Positions 11,230-26,000 of a stretch of 64,000 nt of DNA are shown here, in pieces. Position 1 is the stretch's first letter. Each line of letters starts with the position of its first letter. A program made the position numbers and the translations under genes. Source of the DNA: Anticarsia gemmatalis. Its lineage: Eukaryota > Arthropoda > Insecta > Lepidoptera > Erebidae. The notes under the pieces were generated by a model that was not told the DNA's origin, ran no database searches, and saw only the letters and a list, made by a program, of their open reading frames with translations. The stretch covers positions 1,116,001 to 1,180,000 of the forward strand of contig NC_134766.1 of NCBI RefSeq assembly GCF_050436995.1, read 5' to 3'.

Positions 11230-13719
11230 TAATATTAATACCTGAAGTAAAAACTTAGGATCCCTTTTACGAAAAACGTGCGGACGCAGAAGTAACTTAA
11301 GCACACTTACAGTTTATGTGTAGAAGGAGCGGAGAACGCTAATATTTTTTAGTAATAATGCTTATAAAGTACAATAAATCAATAATAAGTAAGTGTAAAA
11401 CGACTTTATTTACTGCAAACAAAAATATTTAAATTATAGGCGACTTTGTTTTATAAAAAAGCCCTACCTTTGACCAGCCGTGAGAAAATAAAAGGTAAAA
11501 TAAATAAGTTTTGTAACAACGCGCCTGTTTTACTCTAAGTTGTATGCAGAGTGTATAAAATACACCCCCGTTTCGCAGATCAAATAATAGGGGGCAGGAT
11601 ATTGCTACATTGTCATTTTGGACACGGTTCCGAACTCATTATTATTATAACAGAAATTATAAAACACCTATAATATATTTTTCTCAACCGGGAATAGAAC
11701 CCGAAATCTCACGATCAACAGTCGCATACTACTAGAGTGCAACTAAATCTCACAAAGTACCTCAGTCAGGTACCGACACGACTACCCACTTAACTCTTGG
11801 CACATTAGTTAACCACTTTTCCTATGTACACGTGCAGTTAAATATTCAAGCATTTAGGCTAAGACGATGTGGTAAATACATTCCTGAACCAGTCATTTGC
11901 AATACAAATCACTTACAACATGCGCTCCTATGTTATTAAGCATTTGGCTTGGAAATCTAAGTGTGTCGGTAGTGCAGTGGTTGAAAGAAGAACGCGGTTG
12001 CTACTGTGGTGTAGGGTAGTTGGGTTTTTTTGCGCGTAATGCCAAGAGCCATAATAATATAGTTATTGTAATTTGTCTTTTTAGATAAAAAGATTTTCTA
12101 TTTAGGTCATACCTTTATTTTTGGATTGTAAGACATTATAGCACCGGTTTTCAGTTATATTTACCTTCTAAGTTTTTAATATTTAAATAAACAAGAAGTA
12201 CAGATATTAGGCAACGAAGATAGGTTATCATACTAATCAAGTAAAGTATTTAATTTAGATGGTCTAAAACTGCATGTTTTCGACCAACAAAAATAATATT
12301 TTGCTCAAGCTTCTGTTTTATCATAATTTCTATCTGACTTAAACTTCGCAGTTAACTTGACTTGAAGAGTAATGTTTTAAAGATTTGACCACAGACAAAC
12401 GCGGTTTTACTTGCTGTTCTACCACATTACCTGCTCTTTGAACACATTAACTGAACTTTGAATGAAACTATACATTTTTGCTGATTAAAGTTGTCTCAAA
12501 ATTGGTCCAGTCGTTTAGCAGTTTAGCCATAGCAGATCGATCAAACATTAACTTAGAAAATTTTCTAACACATATCAATATTATTTACATCATCATATAA
12601 GTGCTTACTGAATAAATAAGCATTCTGCTATGAGTAGGTATACAGTGTAAACGCTACCTTAACACTACAAATCGATCACCCATCCTTATACAAACCTATT
12701 CAACCATTACTTAACCTTACTTTACTTTAACGCAACTATAAACATTACCTACTTAACGACAAAAGAATACAAGCATAGGGAATGAACCTAACAAGGTATT
12801 AAATTGGTTCTCTTTTAAATGAGGTCAAAGATTTTAAGTCTTATTTCGTACAAGCTATGCTTTGCGGTTTCACTCACGTTTTCATTGATTAATCCACCCC
12901 TACAAATGATAGCGTGATGTCTGATAGCTTAAAACCTTCCTTATTAATGTGGCTATCATTCACAAAAATAATGTTTCAAATCTGACCAGTAGTTTTGGAG
13001 ATATCCGTGGTTAAACAAACATACAAAACGTCTTAAACGTTGTTTTAGTATCTCTTGGGGTTCTTTAGAGGTTTTTCTTATGGAGTGTTGCAATTAATAG
13101 AATGTTCTCAAATTTATTTGTGTTACTGAGAATAATTTTACCTCAATACAAACTGGGAAATAGAACCGGTGACTATCTGTTTAGTCATCAAGATGCAGTT
13201 GTTATTGTTAATCAATTAATTTTCTAACTACCCGCTATTTTGCTACACTTTACTATTATTTTTAACAAATTAGGTACCATGTAATTTTAAAACATCTTCA
13301 ATATATTTAATTGTTGAGGGTTGATATTTCCATCACAGAAAAACTATTTTCACAAACAATGTACCTACAAAGAATTCGTCTCAATTATTTCTCAAAAAAT
13401 GTAGTTCATTTATCGATGGAAATCTGTCCTAACTTCATTTACTAAACATTCTGACCAAAACATTCTCTTAACGGAGGGTAGACGAAGGAATGTAAGCATA
13501 CAGCCGACGCAGTATGCAGGTCACAACACACGTTATCTTAATTACGTACAATATTAACATTAGTAGTCAATCACTATTACCTATAAGTTATCGCCGTAAC
13601 ACCGTCAACTGCGCCATTTTCACAACAAAAAAATCACTTTTGAATCACCACACTAAACCAATAACTTTTTTTACACTGCCATGTTTTAAAAAAGAACTAT
13701 ATTTCGATATTTTTTTCTG

Positions 13720-13800
13720 ACGTTCGGGAGGCAACACGCGTTTTGGCGCGAAAACGCGCGACTCTCTCACGTCATTCACTCAGCGCGGCGCGCGCTTAAC
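13720..13800. promoter_or_regulatory. CpG-rich patch, possible promoter or first-exon region
   Basis: gacgttcgggaggcaacacg, then cgcgttttggcgcgaaaacg, and agcgcggcgcgcgcttaact, set in AT-rich DNA. The mix of CGCG blocks and a TTCGAATTTCGAAT palindrome just after it is suggestive, but no gene is visible next to it. Confidence 0.3.
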
Positions 13801-14460
13801 TGAATTCAAAACGTTCGAATTTCGAATACACACCACGTTCTTAAGTTGTTCTTGCTTTCTTTAGAAGTTATCGCTTCGTTTGATATTCAATTCTGTCTGA
13901 GTACTAACGATTGATAAAGTGTTCGATTCAAAAACGGCAATGTATTTCGTGTATAACGAATGTGTAAAATAGTTGTAGAATATCAATCAAGACTGAAGCA
14001 CGGACAAGCGTAGTACATTGCGTCATTTTCTAGATAGATTAATGAGTTTCCTTTAAGTTGATGGGTAATGTAATTTATTTTTTATAAAATTAAATTACCT
14101 TGTGTAATGTTTTAAGGCAATTATAGTTAAAAATAGAAAAAAGTTGACAAGATTTATGAGTATTTATTGAATAAGTTTTTATTTCATAATTCTTGCTTGT
14201 TAACTTCAAGTGTAATTTTGCAATTATTAATCGGATAAACAATTAATACTACATCCAAAAACTCCAGATGAGATTAATTTATACAATAAGTACTTACACA
14301 GAGCCATAACGCGATTTTCTACCCGAGATTCTGCCCATATAACTGGAAATATACCTATGTTGTTGATGTTTATTTAAGCGCTCTCAATGAAGTCTGAAGT
14401 GATTCTGAAAAAATACTAATTTTAGACACGAATACTCGCCAAAGTTTTGAAAAAATAATT

Positions 14461-14668
14461 GGTCGGGGAAAATGTCTTTTCACATTATAGTATGTATGAA
14501 CTTGTAATAAAATCTTTTCTCTTCACAAAAAAGCTCGATATCTGGGCACCTCACGAGCTCACTGAAAGAAACCTAATGAACCGTCTACTCATTTGTGATT
14601 CTTGAAGCCAAATAGATTTAATTACAAGTTTATACATACTATAATGCGAAAAGACTTTATCCCCGACC
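14461..14668 (+). mobile_element. Mariner-derived MITE, copy 2
   Basis: Same inverted repeats (ggtcggggaaaatgtctttt, and gaaaagactttatccccgac at the other end). The transposase remnant at 14534-14598 is on the plus strand (LDIWAPHELTERNLMNR), here with Val changed to Ala. Confidence 0.85.
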
Positions 14669-16357
14669 TAATATAAAAAAGGTTACAAATTATTATTACA
14701 TATTAATGAGGTTGAATATGTCCAATAAGGTTCAGCTTAACAATACAAGTTACAAATAAAATAAAATCCAGCATGATCTGTTCACGATTTATTCATTAAT
14801 TTTATTTTGTTTGAATGGGACAGAGTTACATAGTGTACTTACGTTTCAAATATTACACATCTATAAGTAGACCAATCGTCTCTTAATTTATATAATTATA
14901 AGATATGCAATTTTGTTATTTTTGATATGCGTAAATATTGAGTTTTTGGGTTTCACTTGAGAATAGTCGTACTGAAAAAAAATATTCGATTTTTTTTTCA
15001 TAAAATTACGCAGCATAAAGTTGACATTTAAGTATTTTAAAAAATCGTCAAGAGTCAAATAAAATTTGGCTGATTTCAATGAAACTGGCCGTCACGGGTA
15101 GCGAATATCGGCTAGGACATTTTTGTACAGATAATTATTTTTATATTAATAAATCCATAATTATTTTTATATATAGCTGTTAACTGTTCACACACTAGAA
15201 GGATAAATAATTAAAATTTATTTGAAAAATAAACTGTTATATGGAAAACAAAAATGCATTAATCGACTAAACTCAAGTTGCAACCCTCATCAAATAGAAG
15301 ATAATGATCAAAAAATGTTTCCAAACATTTGTGCGTGGTAGTAATCTAGCGCAATATTCAAAATTACTTACATTACACTATTTATTACGACTTTTCCAAA
15401 TATCAAATGTACCGACTAAAACTATATTAAAAACACGACTATTTTATAGTCGAATATTTTGACAATTGAACAATCGATTTGAGAAATTACACACATTTAG
15501 TCGATTAGTCAGTACATTCCCGTAGTACGCTTAGACCTATGGCTTTTATTTAAGTTACGCTTATTTTTCGCGCGAGTTTTAAGCGACGCTTGAAAGCTGT
15601 CACTATTTTAGTGCAGAAAAGTATCTACTTCTCGCTCGCGCTTTTTATCCGCGCGACTAATAAGCATAATTGTCAAAACCGCTCAATTATTCTATTACAG
15701 TAATATTTTATCTACATAATTGTAACTAATATTTATAAGAGTATTCTAAATTTCTTTGGCGAAGCGTTTTTTTTTTCTATTTACAAATTGTAAAAATTCT
15801 TAAAAAAATAAAATTCTGAAAAAACAAAATTGAATAAAAAATTTGGCAACCATTGGAATGCGATCACTATCTATGATTACAATTAAACAGTCTTTAAAGG
15901 AAAAAATAAATTAAAAATAATTTACTACGACACCTAATTTTTAAAACGTACCAAGTTTCTTTACACGTCTCATAAGAATATGTCTTATTACCTAGAGCAT
16001 AAGGTTGAATTTTCTAAATGACATTTAAGAATTAAAGTAAAAAAAACTTGGAACGTCAAATACTCTAATATCTTTTAAAAAGTCTCGTTAGTTTATATTC
16101 AAATCCGTTTATATTTCGCGATTCTTTCTACGGTCAATAAAATTAATCATTCGTTCATTCTTTATAATTTTAAACTAAAACAAAATTATTGAACGTCATG
16201 GTAACACAGTATAATAATATAATACTTAAAGTACATAATAAGTACAATTTTATATATTTTTGTATGCGATAATATTGTGGTAAGACATATTTGTAGTGTG
16301 TTAATAGTTAACGATACAAAAAGCATCACTGAATTTGATTATATCACGAAATAATAC

Positions 16358-16363
16358 TTTATT
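16358..16363 (-). terminator. Candidate polyadenylation signal AATAAA
   Basis: The first AATAAA on the minus strand that I noticed downstream of the stop codon, about 415 nt away. It would give a 3' UTR of roughly 430 nt. There is no transcript evidence, and other signals may be used. Confidence 0.3.
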
Positions 16364-16776
16364 ATATTCGCCTTATTTTACTTTGCATTGAGTTGATTCT
16401 ATAATCATCCTTATTCGAAGTCGAATTATAGAGTAGTAAGTCACAAAATCAAAGAAATAGGTACCTACATTTTCGAGCCGAGTTTAGAGAATATTACGCA
16501 AATGAAACTATCAATTAATATCATAGGAGTAGAGGCAAATATACAGTCGGACTCAGAGTGATGCCAATCTGTGAAGTGAGTTCCTATATAAAATTCCATT
16601 ACCTTAACCAACACGTCTTCCTTTCATTACTATTCACCTGGCTAAGGAGGTTATCTATTTCGTTTAGTCTATTATAAGAGGGTCTAGAATAAAAACACTA
16701 ATGTAACAAAATTAAGTACACGAATTTACCACAGACATTACCGCACACAAAAAAACGGAAATTACAAAAGCAAAAA

Positions 16777-17059
16777 TTATCTTTCAGTATCCCTCCTGAG
16801 CAATCTGTTCACTCTATAAACCCTATTTTTATAACTTTCCACCCCTCGCCTCAAAAGGCGAGACACCGCGGCCCTCGTTACGGCGGCCTTGTAGCTCTCT
16901 GGTGACAAGATGGCGGGTGTTTCGCGCGTTTTCAAAATGTCTACCGGCGCGTCTGACAACATGGCGTCGATGTCGCCGTTCAACATGGCGACCGTGTCTG
17001 ATGATGTGTAGTTACTTGTTGGTGCACAGAGGGGGATTGCGTTCGACCATTTTCTGTTT
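16777..17059 (-). CDS. Exon 28, terminal: end of CCP17 and C-terminal tail
   Basis: It reads KNRKWSNAIPLC, which supplies the Trp and last cysteine of CCP17, then about 80 residues without cysteine. The tail has two partly similar segments (VAMLNGDIDAML and LSDAPVDIL) and ends with an Arg-rich stretch (SRLLRRGVESYKNRVY, then NRLLRRDTER) before TAA. There is no membrane anchor. The basic end could bind matrix polyanions (inference). Acceptor cctcaacag. Confidence 0.9.
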
Positions 17060-20000
17060 CTGTTGAGGAAAATGTGTGTTAGTTAAATTAATTATTCGGT
17101 ACGGGTCTGCCCCCGGAATCAGCAGATGAAAACTAGAGGCCTAAAGTCCACTGCGCCTGATGCAAGGGTTGAGACTAAAACTTTGAGGTCACAATGGTTG
17201 GGAACTTGAGCTGACTTCAAGAATGGTTTATAAGGAACTCTCAAGCTCGTTTACTAAGCATATTTTTATTCTACGTTGCAACAAGTGACAATGGTTTTCA
17301 ATGCCCACTCAGGTAGTTTAAAATGTTATTAAGTTGCACTTAACTACGAAATAAAGTATCAAAAGGAATAGACTACAAAATATTGACTTAAACCAGCACT
17401 AAGATTTGCACAAGTGCGCTGTTTACATGAGTACAGTACCATATAGTATCTACTTATATGGCAGTTTGCTTTGCTAAGGTCAACTCAAGAGATAACATCA
17501 TAATCTACTATGTAAACAGTACAATGCCCTATATGTTGTACGCGAACCTCTTATCTTGGTCTTCATATTTCAGGTGATTAATTCTTGAGATCATTATGAC
17601 CTCAGCTCATCAATATTAAACGCGATGAAGCAATTTTTGGCCCGATACGAGAATCGAATCCGAGACCTCTGCGCAGCCGCTCGCTCCGGTTAATTAACTT
17701 GCATATTCGGAAGGTAGTTTACGCGACTATTGATCACAGATCTCTTGTTAAATACAAGCGAGCAAAGTGCAACTCGCAGGTTGGCGTTTATAACTTTTCT
17801 GGTAAAAGGCTGAAATAGGTTCACCCCCTATTATGACAACTACCAATGAAACTAGTGTGACCAACGGACAGGTCCTCAACACAGCGTTATTATAAATCTA
17901 AAATGCTTAATTTTGAAGTTATCTACTTACTTCAAACACCTCAACATGGGCGCTCCCTTGAGCCGGTAGCCGGGCTCGCAAGTAAACGTGATGGTCTCTC
18001 CGATCTTGTAGTAGAACTTCACGGACGACATGCGGCCCGATATCGTCGTGCCCGGGTATGTGCAGGCTTGAGCACCTGGTAAAGAGAAAATAGTGGTAGT
18101 TTAGTAGTGAATAAGAGGGATCAAGGAAAGAGAGGCTTCTGGTCTGTAGTGGGTGGGAGATGATGATGATGATTCTTTTGGCATGCTAGGTAACAGACTT
18201 TTTGCGCTAAGAACATTTTTTTTGTGTGGCCAAAAATTTTGCAGACTTATATCAACGAACACAAATAAGTCACAATTACAACCAGACTCGAAAAATATGT
18301 AAATGTCCTTGTCTTTTTTCGTCAAAATGGGCGACTTATTGATATCAAATTTCGTGTGATAGATGATTGTGAAGAAAAGAAGTGAAGTGATGATAGCTGG
18401 AGGGTTGAAAATAACGTTGACTTTTTATTACGAAAAATTTCTTTAAGTAAAGTAAAAAAATAGGTAAGAGTAGTTGATAGGAGTGTACTCACAAGTAGGA
18501 GGTTTATCGCTCCACCGGCCACTGTCCTGACACACGAGTATGGGTCTGCCGTGCAGCGTGTGCTCAGGGTTACAGTGGAACTGGAGTACGTCCCCAGCGC
18601 GGTACGGCGCTCGGCCCAGCACGTAGCCTGACGCTGGCGGTGGAAGTGCTGGACACGATACCTCTGAGGAAGGAATATGAAGGGGGTAAGACTATGGCCG
18701 GGCAAAGGCTGCATTAGGATTTTTCCAATTTTCTTAGTAGTCCGGTACTTGTTTAAGTGCTATTTATGCAAACATCAAAAAGCGGAATGCGTATGATTTT
18801 TCTTCCTGTTTATTCCAGTATGACAAGCGTGATCTTGTAAGACTCCAGTTTTGGGAGTTTAGAATAGGTTATGCCTATGCTTAGAACATCGGTTCTTTTT
18901 GCTATTAAGCTCTTTCGTATAACCAAAAAAATCGTCTCATCAAACAGTGTTGTACCCAATTTCATTGCTACCTTATAGCCAGAAATCTATCTAAAAGTCA
19001 TCCTTAATTGTATTTACCTCTGCAAACAGGGAAAGGTTTAGCCCAATCAGCGGCGGGCAGGCACACAGTCTCGGGCGCACCTCGGAGCGCCCAGCCCGCG
19101 GCACACGAGAACGCAGCACGACCGCCCACACCTCGCGACACGACGGCGACACGAGGACGACGCTCCCCTTCACCCAGCGGCGTGTCGTGGATCACTTCAC
19201 CGCATTCCACACCTGGATATGGAGATACAACTTGGTGATTTATACATGACTGCTGAAGTGACATGTTGAAGGTTTGTCGTGAGATATAAAATGTATTTTT
19301 TTCATCATTCAGAAGATTTAGAACGTGATTTAAATTATTATGCTATACTCAAGCCTTTACAAACGTGCGAACTACGTCATAATCAAAAGAATCTAATGAA
19401 TGTGACAATGTGTAGTGAGCGAGAGACTCCGATATAATGACATGACTTAGTTCGCACGTTAGAAATAACCCGTACTTTAAAATTGTATGATTTCAATCGT
19501 AGTCAACAGATTTTTCTTTTGTTTTCAATTTGATAAAATTACTACGACTTAAATAAGTTAACCTTTGCCAAATGAAAAAGTATAGCTACATAGCCAGTTG
19601 TGACTAGCAGTCTAAAACGAACCAGCTTGATTTTGACAAAATGTCACAAAATAGAAGTGATTAACTTACTCTCACAAACCGGTAATGGAGCGCTCCAGTT
19701 GCCCGACGCCCTGCAGACGAGGGTGTGAGCTCCGAGCAGTGCGTTGCCATTGGCGCAGTGGAACCTGATCTCCGTGCCAAGACGTGTGCCAAGTCCACTG
19801 GCGACCAGACCACGACGAATTGGCAAGGGAGGACAGTGGACATCTGTAAAACGAGGAGGCTTTTGAAGAGTTTGTCCTTATTGATCCAGCTTAAGTCCTC
19901 CCTCAAAGTATCCAAGTTCATCACTAAAACAGTACGGGACAAACCCCTAGTTTCTGAAATATTAGGTGCACCCACCAAAAGCAAAATTTTCGATTCTATG

Positions 20001-23000
20001 GATACTTTAATGTCCTTGCCCACTTTCTTTGGAGTCTGAGTAAGGTGCCGCATCTTTTCAAATATGACTCAGAAGAAATTGCTAGCAAAAACAACGATTA
20101 CACACTAAACAGACGTACAAATGGTATAAGGAGTGACATGAAAAGGGACTACTTTGCAAGCTGAATATTATTGCTCAGCTAAATTTTAGTGCTTCTAGCT
20201 AGGTCAAATTTGGGGTAGATACGAGCACATTCTAAGCGCTACGCAGGACTCATCATAACACTACAAAGGGTTTACAATCAGTCTAAATAAACCTTTTTCA
20301 GTTCGCTGGCTAAAATCGATGCTGAGTTTTTCCTGTATAACGCTGTATGTAAACTAGATAAAATTGAAAAACTAAAATATATTTAATTTTGAATTTAGTA
20401 CTTAACAATTAATTCTTTTTACGTTAAGAATATTGTTCTATGATTATAGGTAGAATTATTTTTTCATACCTTCAACAATTATCTCAACCTGATGGCTCTG
20501 CCTAGCTGGTGTCTCACAGCGGTAGATCCCGGAGTCTTCCTTCACGGCGTCAATGATGCTGAGGCGGAATTCTAGTGCGCTGTCCCTGCCAGGGTCTGTC
20601 GTCCAACCTTCTTGGTACTTGCGGTCTGATCTGGTGATGGAAATACGAAGAATTATAGATGAGCATGGACAAAAAAAGGTTTTTCGATTGGGACAATGTG
20701 AACGAGTATTGCAATAAGAGAGGAAAAATGAAAGGCCTTGATAGTACTACGCCAGCTAATATCGGGTTGGGGACTTTGCTTTACTGAAAAAGTACTCTCT
20801 ACTTCCTCTACTTAGTATACAGAAATGTTTTTATTCATCGTTAAAGCAAATTGAAAACCTTGCATGCGAGAGTTCATTTTTTAGATTTGAAGGTATGATA
20901 ATCCCAGTACTGTCTATTTATAATACCTTTACGACTTCTCATTTTGGGAGAAGACCTGTGCCCAGTATTTGGACCAAGATCGGCATAAATAAAAAAAACG
21001 CTTAAAATGTTTAATTCTTTACTTACTCGGGGTTAGTATGTGTGACATTCCACTTAGGGTTTCCAAAGCGCCTCATCCAAAGACACTCCATATGTAGACT
21101 AGTTCCAGGGTACACCAGAAGTTTGCCGTCGTTTGTCTGTGCAATAGGTCCTTGGGAGTGACGGAACAGGATCGTTGGGGGCTTCTCCACTGAGGGAAAA
21201 AAGATGCTATTAGTTTAAATTTATGTTTTTTTGTTACATATATCTATCTTGAGTTTGCAAATAGTGATCAAAGGTCTGGGGTTAGAATCAAAGGTACACT
21301 AAAAGCTTTATTTCTGTTCTGTTATGTCGAGTATCGAAATTTTGACATTTAGAATGTACTGCCAAAATACTTCCTACAACACCCGTCAGAGGCGCTGATC
21401 AGATTTTCATAAAAAAATTCTCGATGACAGGTCGGTGGTCGGTTGTCGATAGTAGTAGAGATTTGAGCTACTGATTGTTTGGGAACCACCGCCTGCCTGA
21501 GCTATGAAGAATTTATGAAGTAACATAGAATGCTCGTGTTTAAATATTTTTAGAAATAGAATACTTGTGTGAAAATGACTTGAAGACATTATTTATAATC
21601 TAAATACTCACTAGCATAATCCATTTGTTGGTTCAGTCCGTAGCAAGTAGGTTTGACTCCATCCCATTGACCGCCGATACATCTCCGAGTTTGGGACCCT
21701 GACATCGCGTATTTGCCTATATCACTACACCTAAAATGAAAAAGAACTATTAGGTAATTAAGAAACAGTCAAACATTATCATAGTGAAGCAAACATCCAC
21801 TTGTATGACAACTACAAGTAATTCTTCAAAGATTTTTCGGGACCCTAACCCTCACTTGGTGAAAGTAGTAGACTCAAAGTCCTTCATTTCTTGTTTAGAA
21901 ATACAGCAGTAATGTGAGCTGTTTTATACTTATTCATTTTTGCCAACTTTAAAGTGCTTCTTAATAGCTACTTTAGGGTAATATTTACCTGGATACGATT
22001 ACAGCTCCAGCGGGAAAGTCAACAGTCTCAGTGATTTGCAGGTCGTTGTAGAAAGCTACTACATTTGGTTCCTCATTCTGGAAGGTGCAGCTGTTGTTGT
22101 TCATTAACTCTTCATTTTGGGCTTCTATTTCTTCTGCAATTGAAGATATTATAATGTGTTTAAAGTTTTAAACGAATATGTCTTGAAGTAATTAGCTAGA
22201 AATTTTTACACTACCTGTTCCGCTTGCATCTAAAATAATGAAATGAAGTACGATTCTGAAAATGTCCTTATTTTATTTTCGGTATTTTTATTTCTTGAAT
22301 GGTCGTTATTTGGTATGGAACCATACTTTTACTTTTTATTGGCGGTTTTGTGTTGAATTTTGTTAAAATACATAAATTTTTTTAATCATTTTGAGAAAGA
22401 AACAAGTCTTTTAAAATGAAATTTTCAGCATACCTCTTTGTCGACTTACCGCAGTTAAAACTCTTGCCAACCCAGTTCCCTTGCTCGCAGATCAGCTTCC
22501 ACGTGGTCTTCTCGCCCATGATGGAAGCTATACACCTGAACGTGATCTCCGTACCATGAGGATAACCTTCCACTCCTAGCGTGCCGTTGACCTCGGCTCC
22601 GTCGCGGTAGATCAATGTGCCCTGGACCCTTCAAGGATTAATTCCGACAAGTGAGCAGCAGAAATTAGTTGATATTGGTAATTAGTTGGCATTTTTTATG
22701 GGAATTATTTTCTTCGTCTGATAAGGGGATGAGAATTTGGGCCTTAGATAGACAAAGCTTAAAATTGGTAGGAGTTATAAGCTTTTTAGAAGATAGAGTT
22801 TACTCTGCTTATTTTTTTAATCGTGTATAAAATATTTACGTTATATCTCATTTTTAGTACAACTCGATCACTGAAATTCAAATGTCTGCTGTCAATGTAA
22901 TGCTTTTGATGTATGCAAATTTTGACAGAAAACGAGTCATACCAAAATCGAGTCATACCAGAATCGAGTCACACTAAATTGGGGATAATACAGATTTCGT

Positions 23001-26000
23001 AAGAGTACTTTAAAGTATGTTTCATTAAAATAGAAAACATTCTTCAAATATGTCCATTTTAGAAAGCTAAAGAGCCTTAAAAACTATGACATAATAATAA
23101 AAATATTGAAAGAAAATATCTTCCTTATAATAACATCAAAACATGCACTAGAATTCGAAACGTTAAATAATTTGCAACAAAACTGAAGCTTGGCCAAGAC
23201 ATAAGAAGCCAGATTACGGCCATACAATTAGCGTTCTTATTAACATAGACATAAAGTATATTTTTTAACGTTAACTAAGCCCTGCCGTCCGAGGATTTGT
23301 ACCATGATAGTGACCTTAGACCCTTGAAAAAATAAGAAAAAGTTGTGATGCTGTTGGATTGACTAAGATACAGGACAATTAAGTATTAATTTTTTCTAGT
23401 ATCATTTTATAAATAACCCATTTTAATCTAATAGCCCTCTCATTTTACATCAATTATTTATTATTCACAAATTCACATAAATCCAAGTATTTAAGCGTAA
23501 CTCAGATAACTACACCAGTTTTACTTGATGCTGGAAGGAACATAAACTATGAGGAATAAGTAGATTAATTTAGTGTAAGCTTTTGGGTCTTTGATCTTCT
23601 ACAGCATATAGAAAATCAAAACACACGAATAAGCTTAACATATAATCTCTCTTTAGCAGCAAAAATGCTTTCTGCGGCATCATATAGCAGTACCATAAAC
23701 CGCAGTAGCAATGATTTGTTCATTGATCAAATCCCTGTCTTAGTCAATCCCTGTTAAAACCAGACATCACCAAAAATTCAAGACATGAAATCCAAGTTAA
23801 TGAGCATGACTAACACCCACATTCCACAGAGAATAACTCGGTCAACCATTTTTACATCAGGTTTCTTGACCTTTTGGCACAGGTTGCACTAAGCTAGATC
23901 GCCACTGGCTAGGCAATGACAGGGCATAGAGTATGGTAGACGCATGTTCACCTACTTTTTTTCCTGTCCTCGTCGAAGCTGTCAGCTTGCGACCATAGTC
24001 AGTATTTCTCTATGCCAAAATGTCACGCAAACTGTGGTAAAAATACATGATCAAGTCAATCTCGCTGCAGAATAAGACATTAGTCTCGCAACGCGAAAGT
24101 CTAAAAGTTTTGAATGAGCGTGATCATCGGTGATGGCTCAATGATGATGTGTGAAGAGTTAAAGAAGCAAAAGTCCGAACCTATAAGGCTCTCACCAGGG
24201 CTTCGCATCCCTGAACGCCTGGGTTCCCTTCAGTCTTCAGCGAGCAAATAAGAAACGCATATCTTTGCAACACATTACTTTTTTTTTAATCGCGGCTTGT
24301 GTCATCCTTTGGATGAATGTGATTAACGAGGTAGCTGCCTTCAAACTGGTTTTAGAAAAATTTTAACATAGCTTTGTAGAAGTTTCTACAATGGAGTAAG
24401 TAGCGACAAGAAACTAAAAATTTTAAGACGATTGTTAGACTGTTAATGGTGTCCAGTGTCACAAAGTTTCTGTTTACACCACAAAGTTTTGATTGGCATA
24501 AAACTTATTCGGTAAGGATAAAGTAATTTGTTTTTCGAAGACAACTAGCTCTAATAACTTGCTTATCACATCATACAATAGCAAAGTAAAGGAAGAACGA
24601 AACGAACTAAAACAAAAACGACTGATTCCAAAGCGCAAGGATCTAACACAGCTTTTCAAAAATCATCTTTATATCTCACGTTTTAAAGTTTAATTTCGAA
24701 TGTTTGATCCTTCAGCGTGATTTGGATGAGTGACAAATAAACTTCAATTAATGACACGTCTGTCCGCCATATTTGATTTTGAAAATTCAGAAATTTTAAA
24801 TTCAGCTACTGATTTTGATACTTCGATGACTTCTAATAAAATAATTTCGCATGATTGATGGTAATAGTATCAAGGTTTTATAATTTAACTTTACCTGTCA
24901 TTTACATGAATCCTGAAAAGAAACAATTTTATTGTAAAATCTGTTCTTTTCGGTCATTTTAATCCTGTTTCCCTATATAGGTAAGTATAAAGAACTGACA
25001 AATTATTCAGTCAGTACATACGCTAATAATATATCTTTGGAAGTTCAAGGAAACCGGCTACTGCCAGACTGTGCATCAACCGCCCTTGTAGCGATTTTTG
25101 ACATATTTTTTAGGTTTCTAAGGCCCCTTCGAAAATAAGTTGGATTCTTATTTTTCCACGCGATTCACCAGAATTTCTCCTTGCAGAAGTCTTGTACAGT
25201 AAGGGGAATCAGAAGACGACTTTTTAAAGAGTGCTTCTCTCAGTGAAACATTGCTAACTTTGTTACACGAGTACATTATACAAATATGACGTAACAAGAC
25301 ACAAACAAAAAACCACATAGAAGCTACAATGAAAGCTTTTGGTCAAATAAAACGAACGCGTATCTCACAAACTAATTCTTTGTTATACATATCGTGTTAT
25401 TTACTGTAAAGCTAACCATGTGTTATCTAAATTACATTTATCTTATGACTTTTATTCTATTTTCCCCAGAATACCTTCCCGAAATATTTCTTAGCGTTTA
25501 GATACTTTATTTTTGCAGATATTTCAATCTTCTTCTTCTTGTCGTATGGTTAGTGGTCAACCTAGTGTCAAAGTTGTTTAAGCTGCCCGAAGGCCTTTGA
25601 TATGGCTTAACGACTGTTATCGTTGTAGATAACAACCGGGACCCACTTTTAACGTGCCCTCCGAAGCACGGAGACGCCCAGTTCAAATACCGAGTGACCG
25701 CGCCAAGGATCGCTTAACTCACAGATCGTTTACCGACCGGTGAGCGCAACTGGCTATGGGCGCCTCGATATTTCAATAAATATATTTTTAACACCGTGTT
25801 TTATATGAGAGGCATCTTTTTTATATTGCCTGTACATAATTGCTATGTTATTTACAATTTTTTCATCTTTATTTTTCTAATCTGATCTGATAAATGGAAT
25901 GATAAAACTATTAGAATATTTAACATCAAGGCTATCAAAGCAACTGATATTTTTCTTCTGCAGTTAAGTGATGTTAAAAAGTAACATCAGTCTTTTCTAC

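Larger units (their letters stand above)
5546..16357. other. Non-coding, repeat-bearing stretch
   Basis: No exon is supported. Repeats within it are listed separately (5905-6152, 6690-6915, 7295-7655, 8886-9010, 9224-9384, 10530-10790, 11035-11229, 14461-14668). It is otherwise AT-rich with a CpG-rich patch at 13720-13800. It is probably the intergenic region downstream of the CCP gene or an intron of a neighbour. Confidence 0.5.

Noticed and set aside
19008..19238. Plus-strand open frame of 76 codons over exon 25
   Set aside because: It is the antisense shadow of the GC-rich CCP15 exon, which has correct splice sites and domain pattern on the minus strand.
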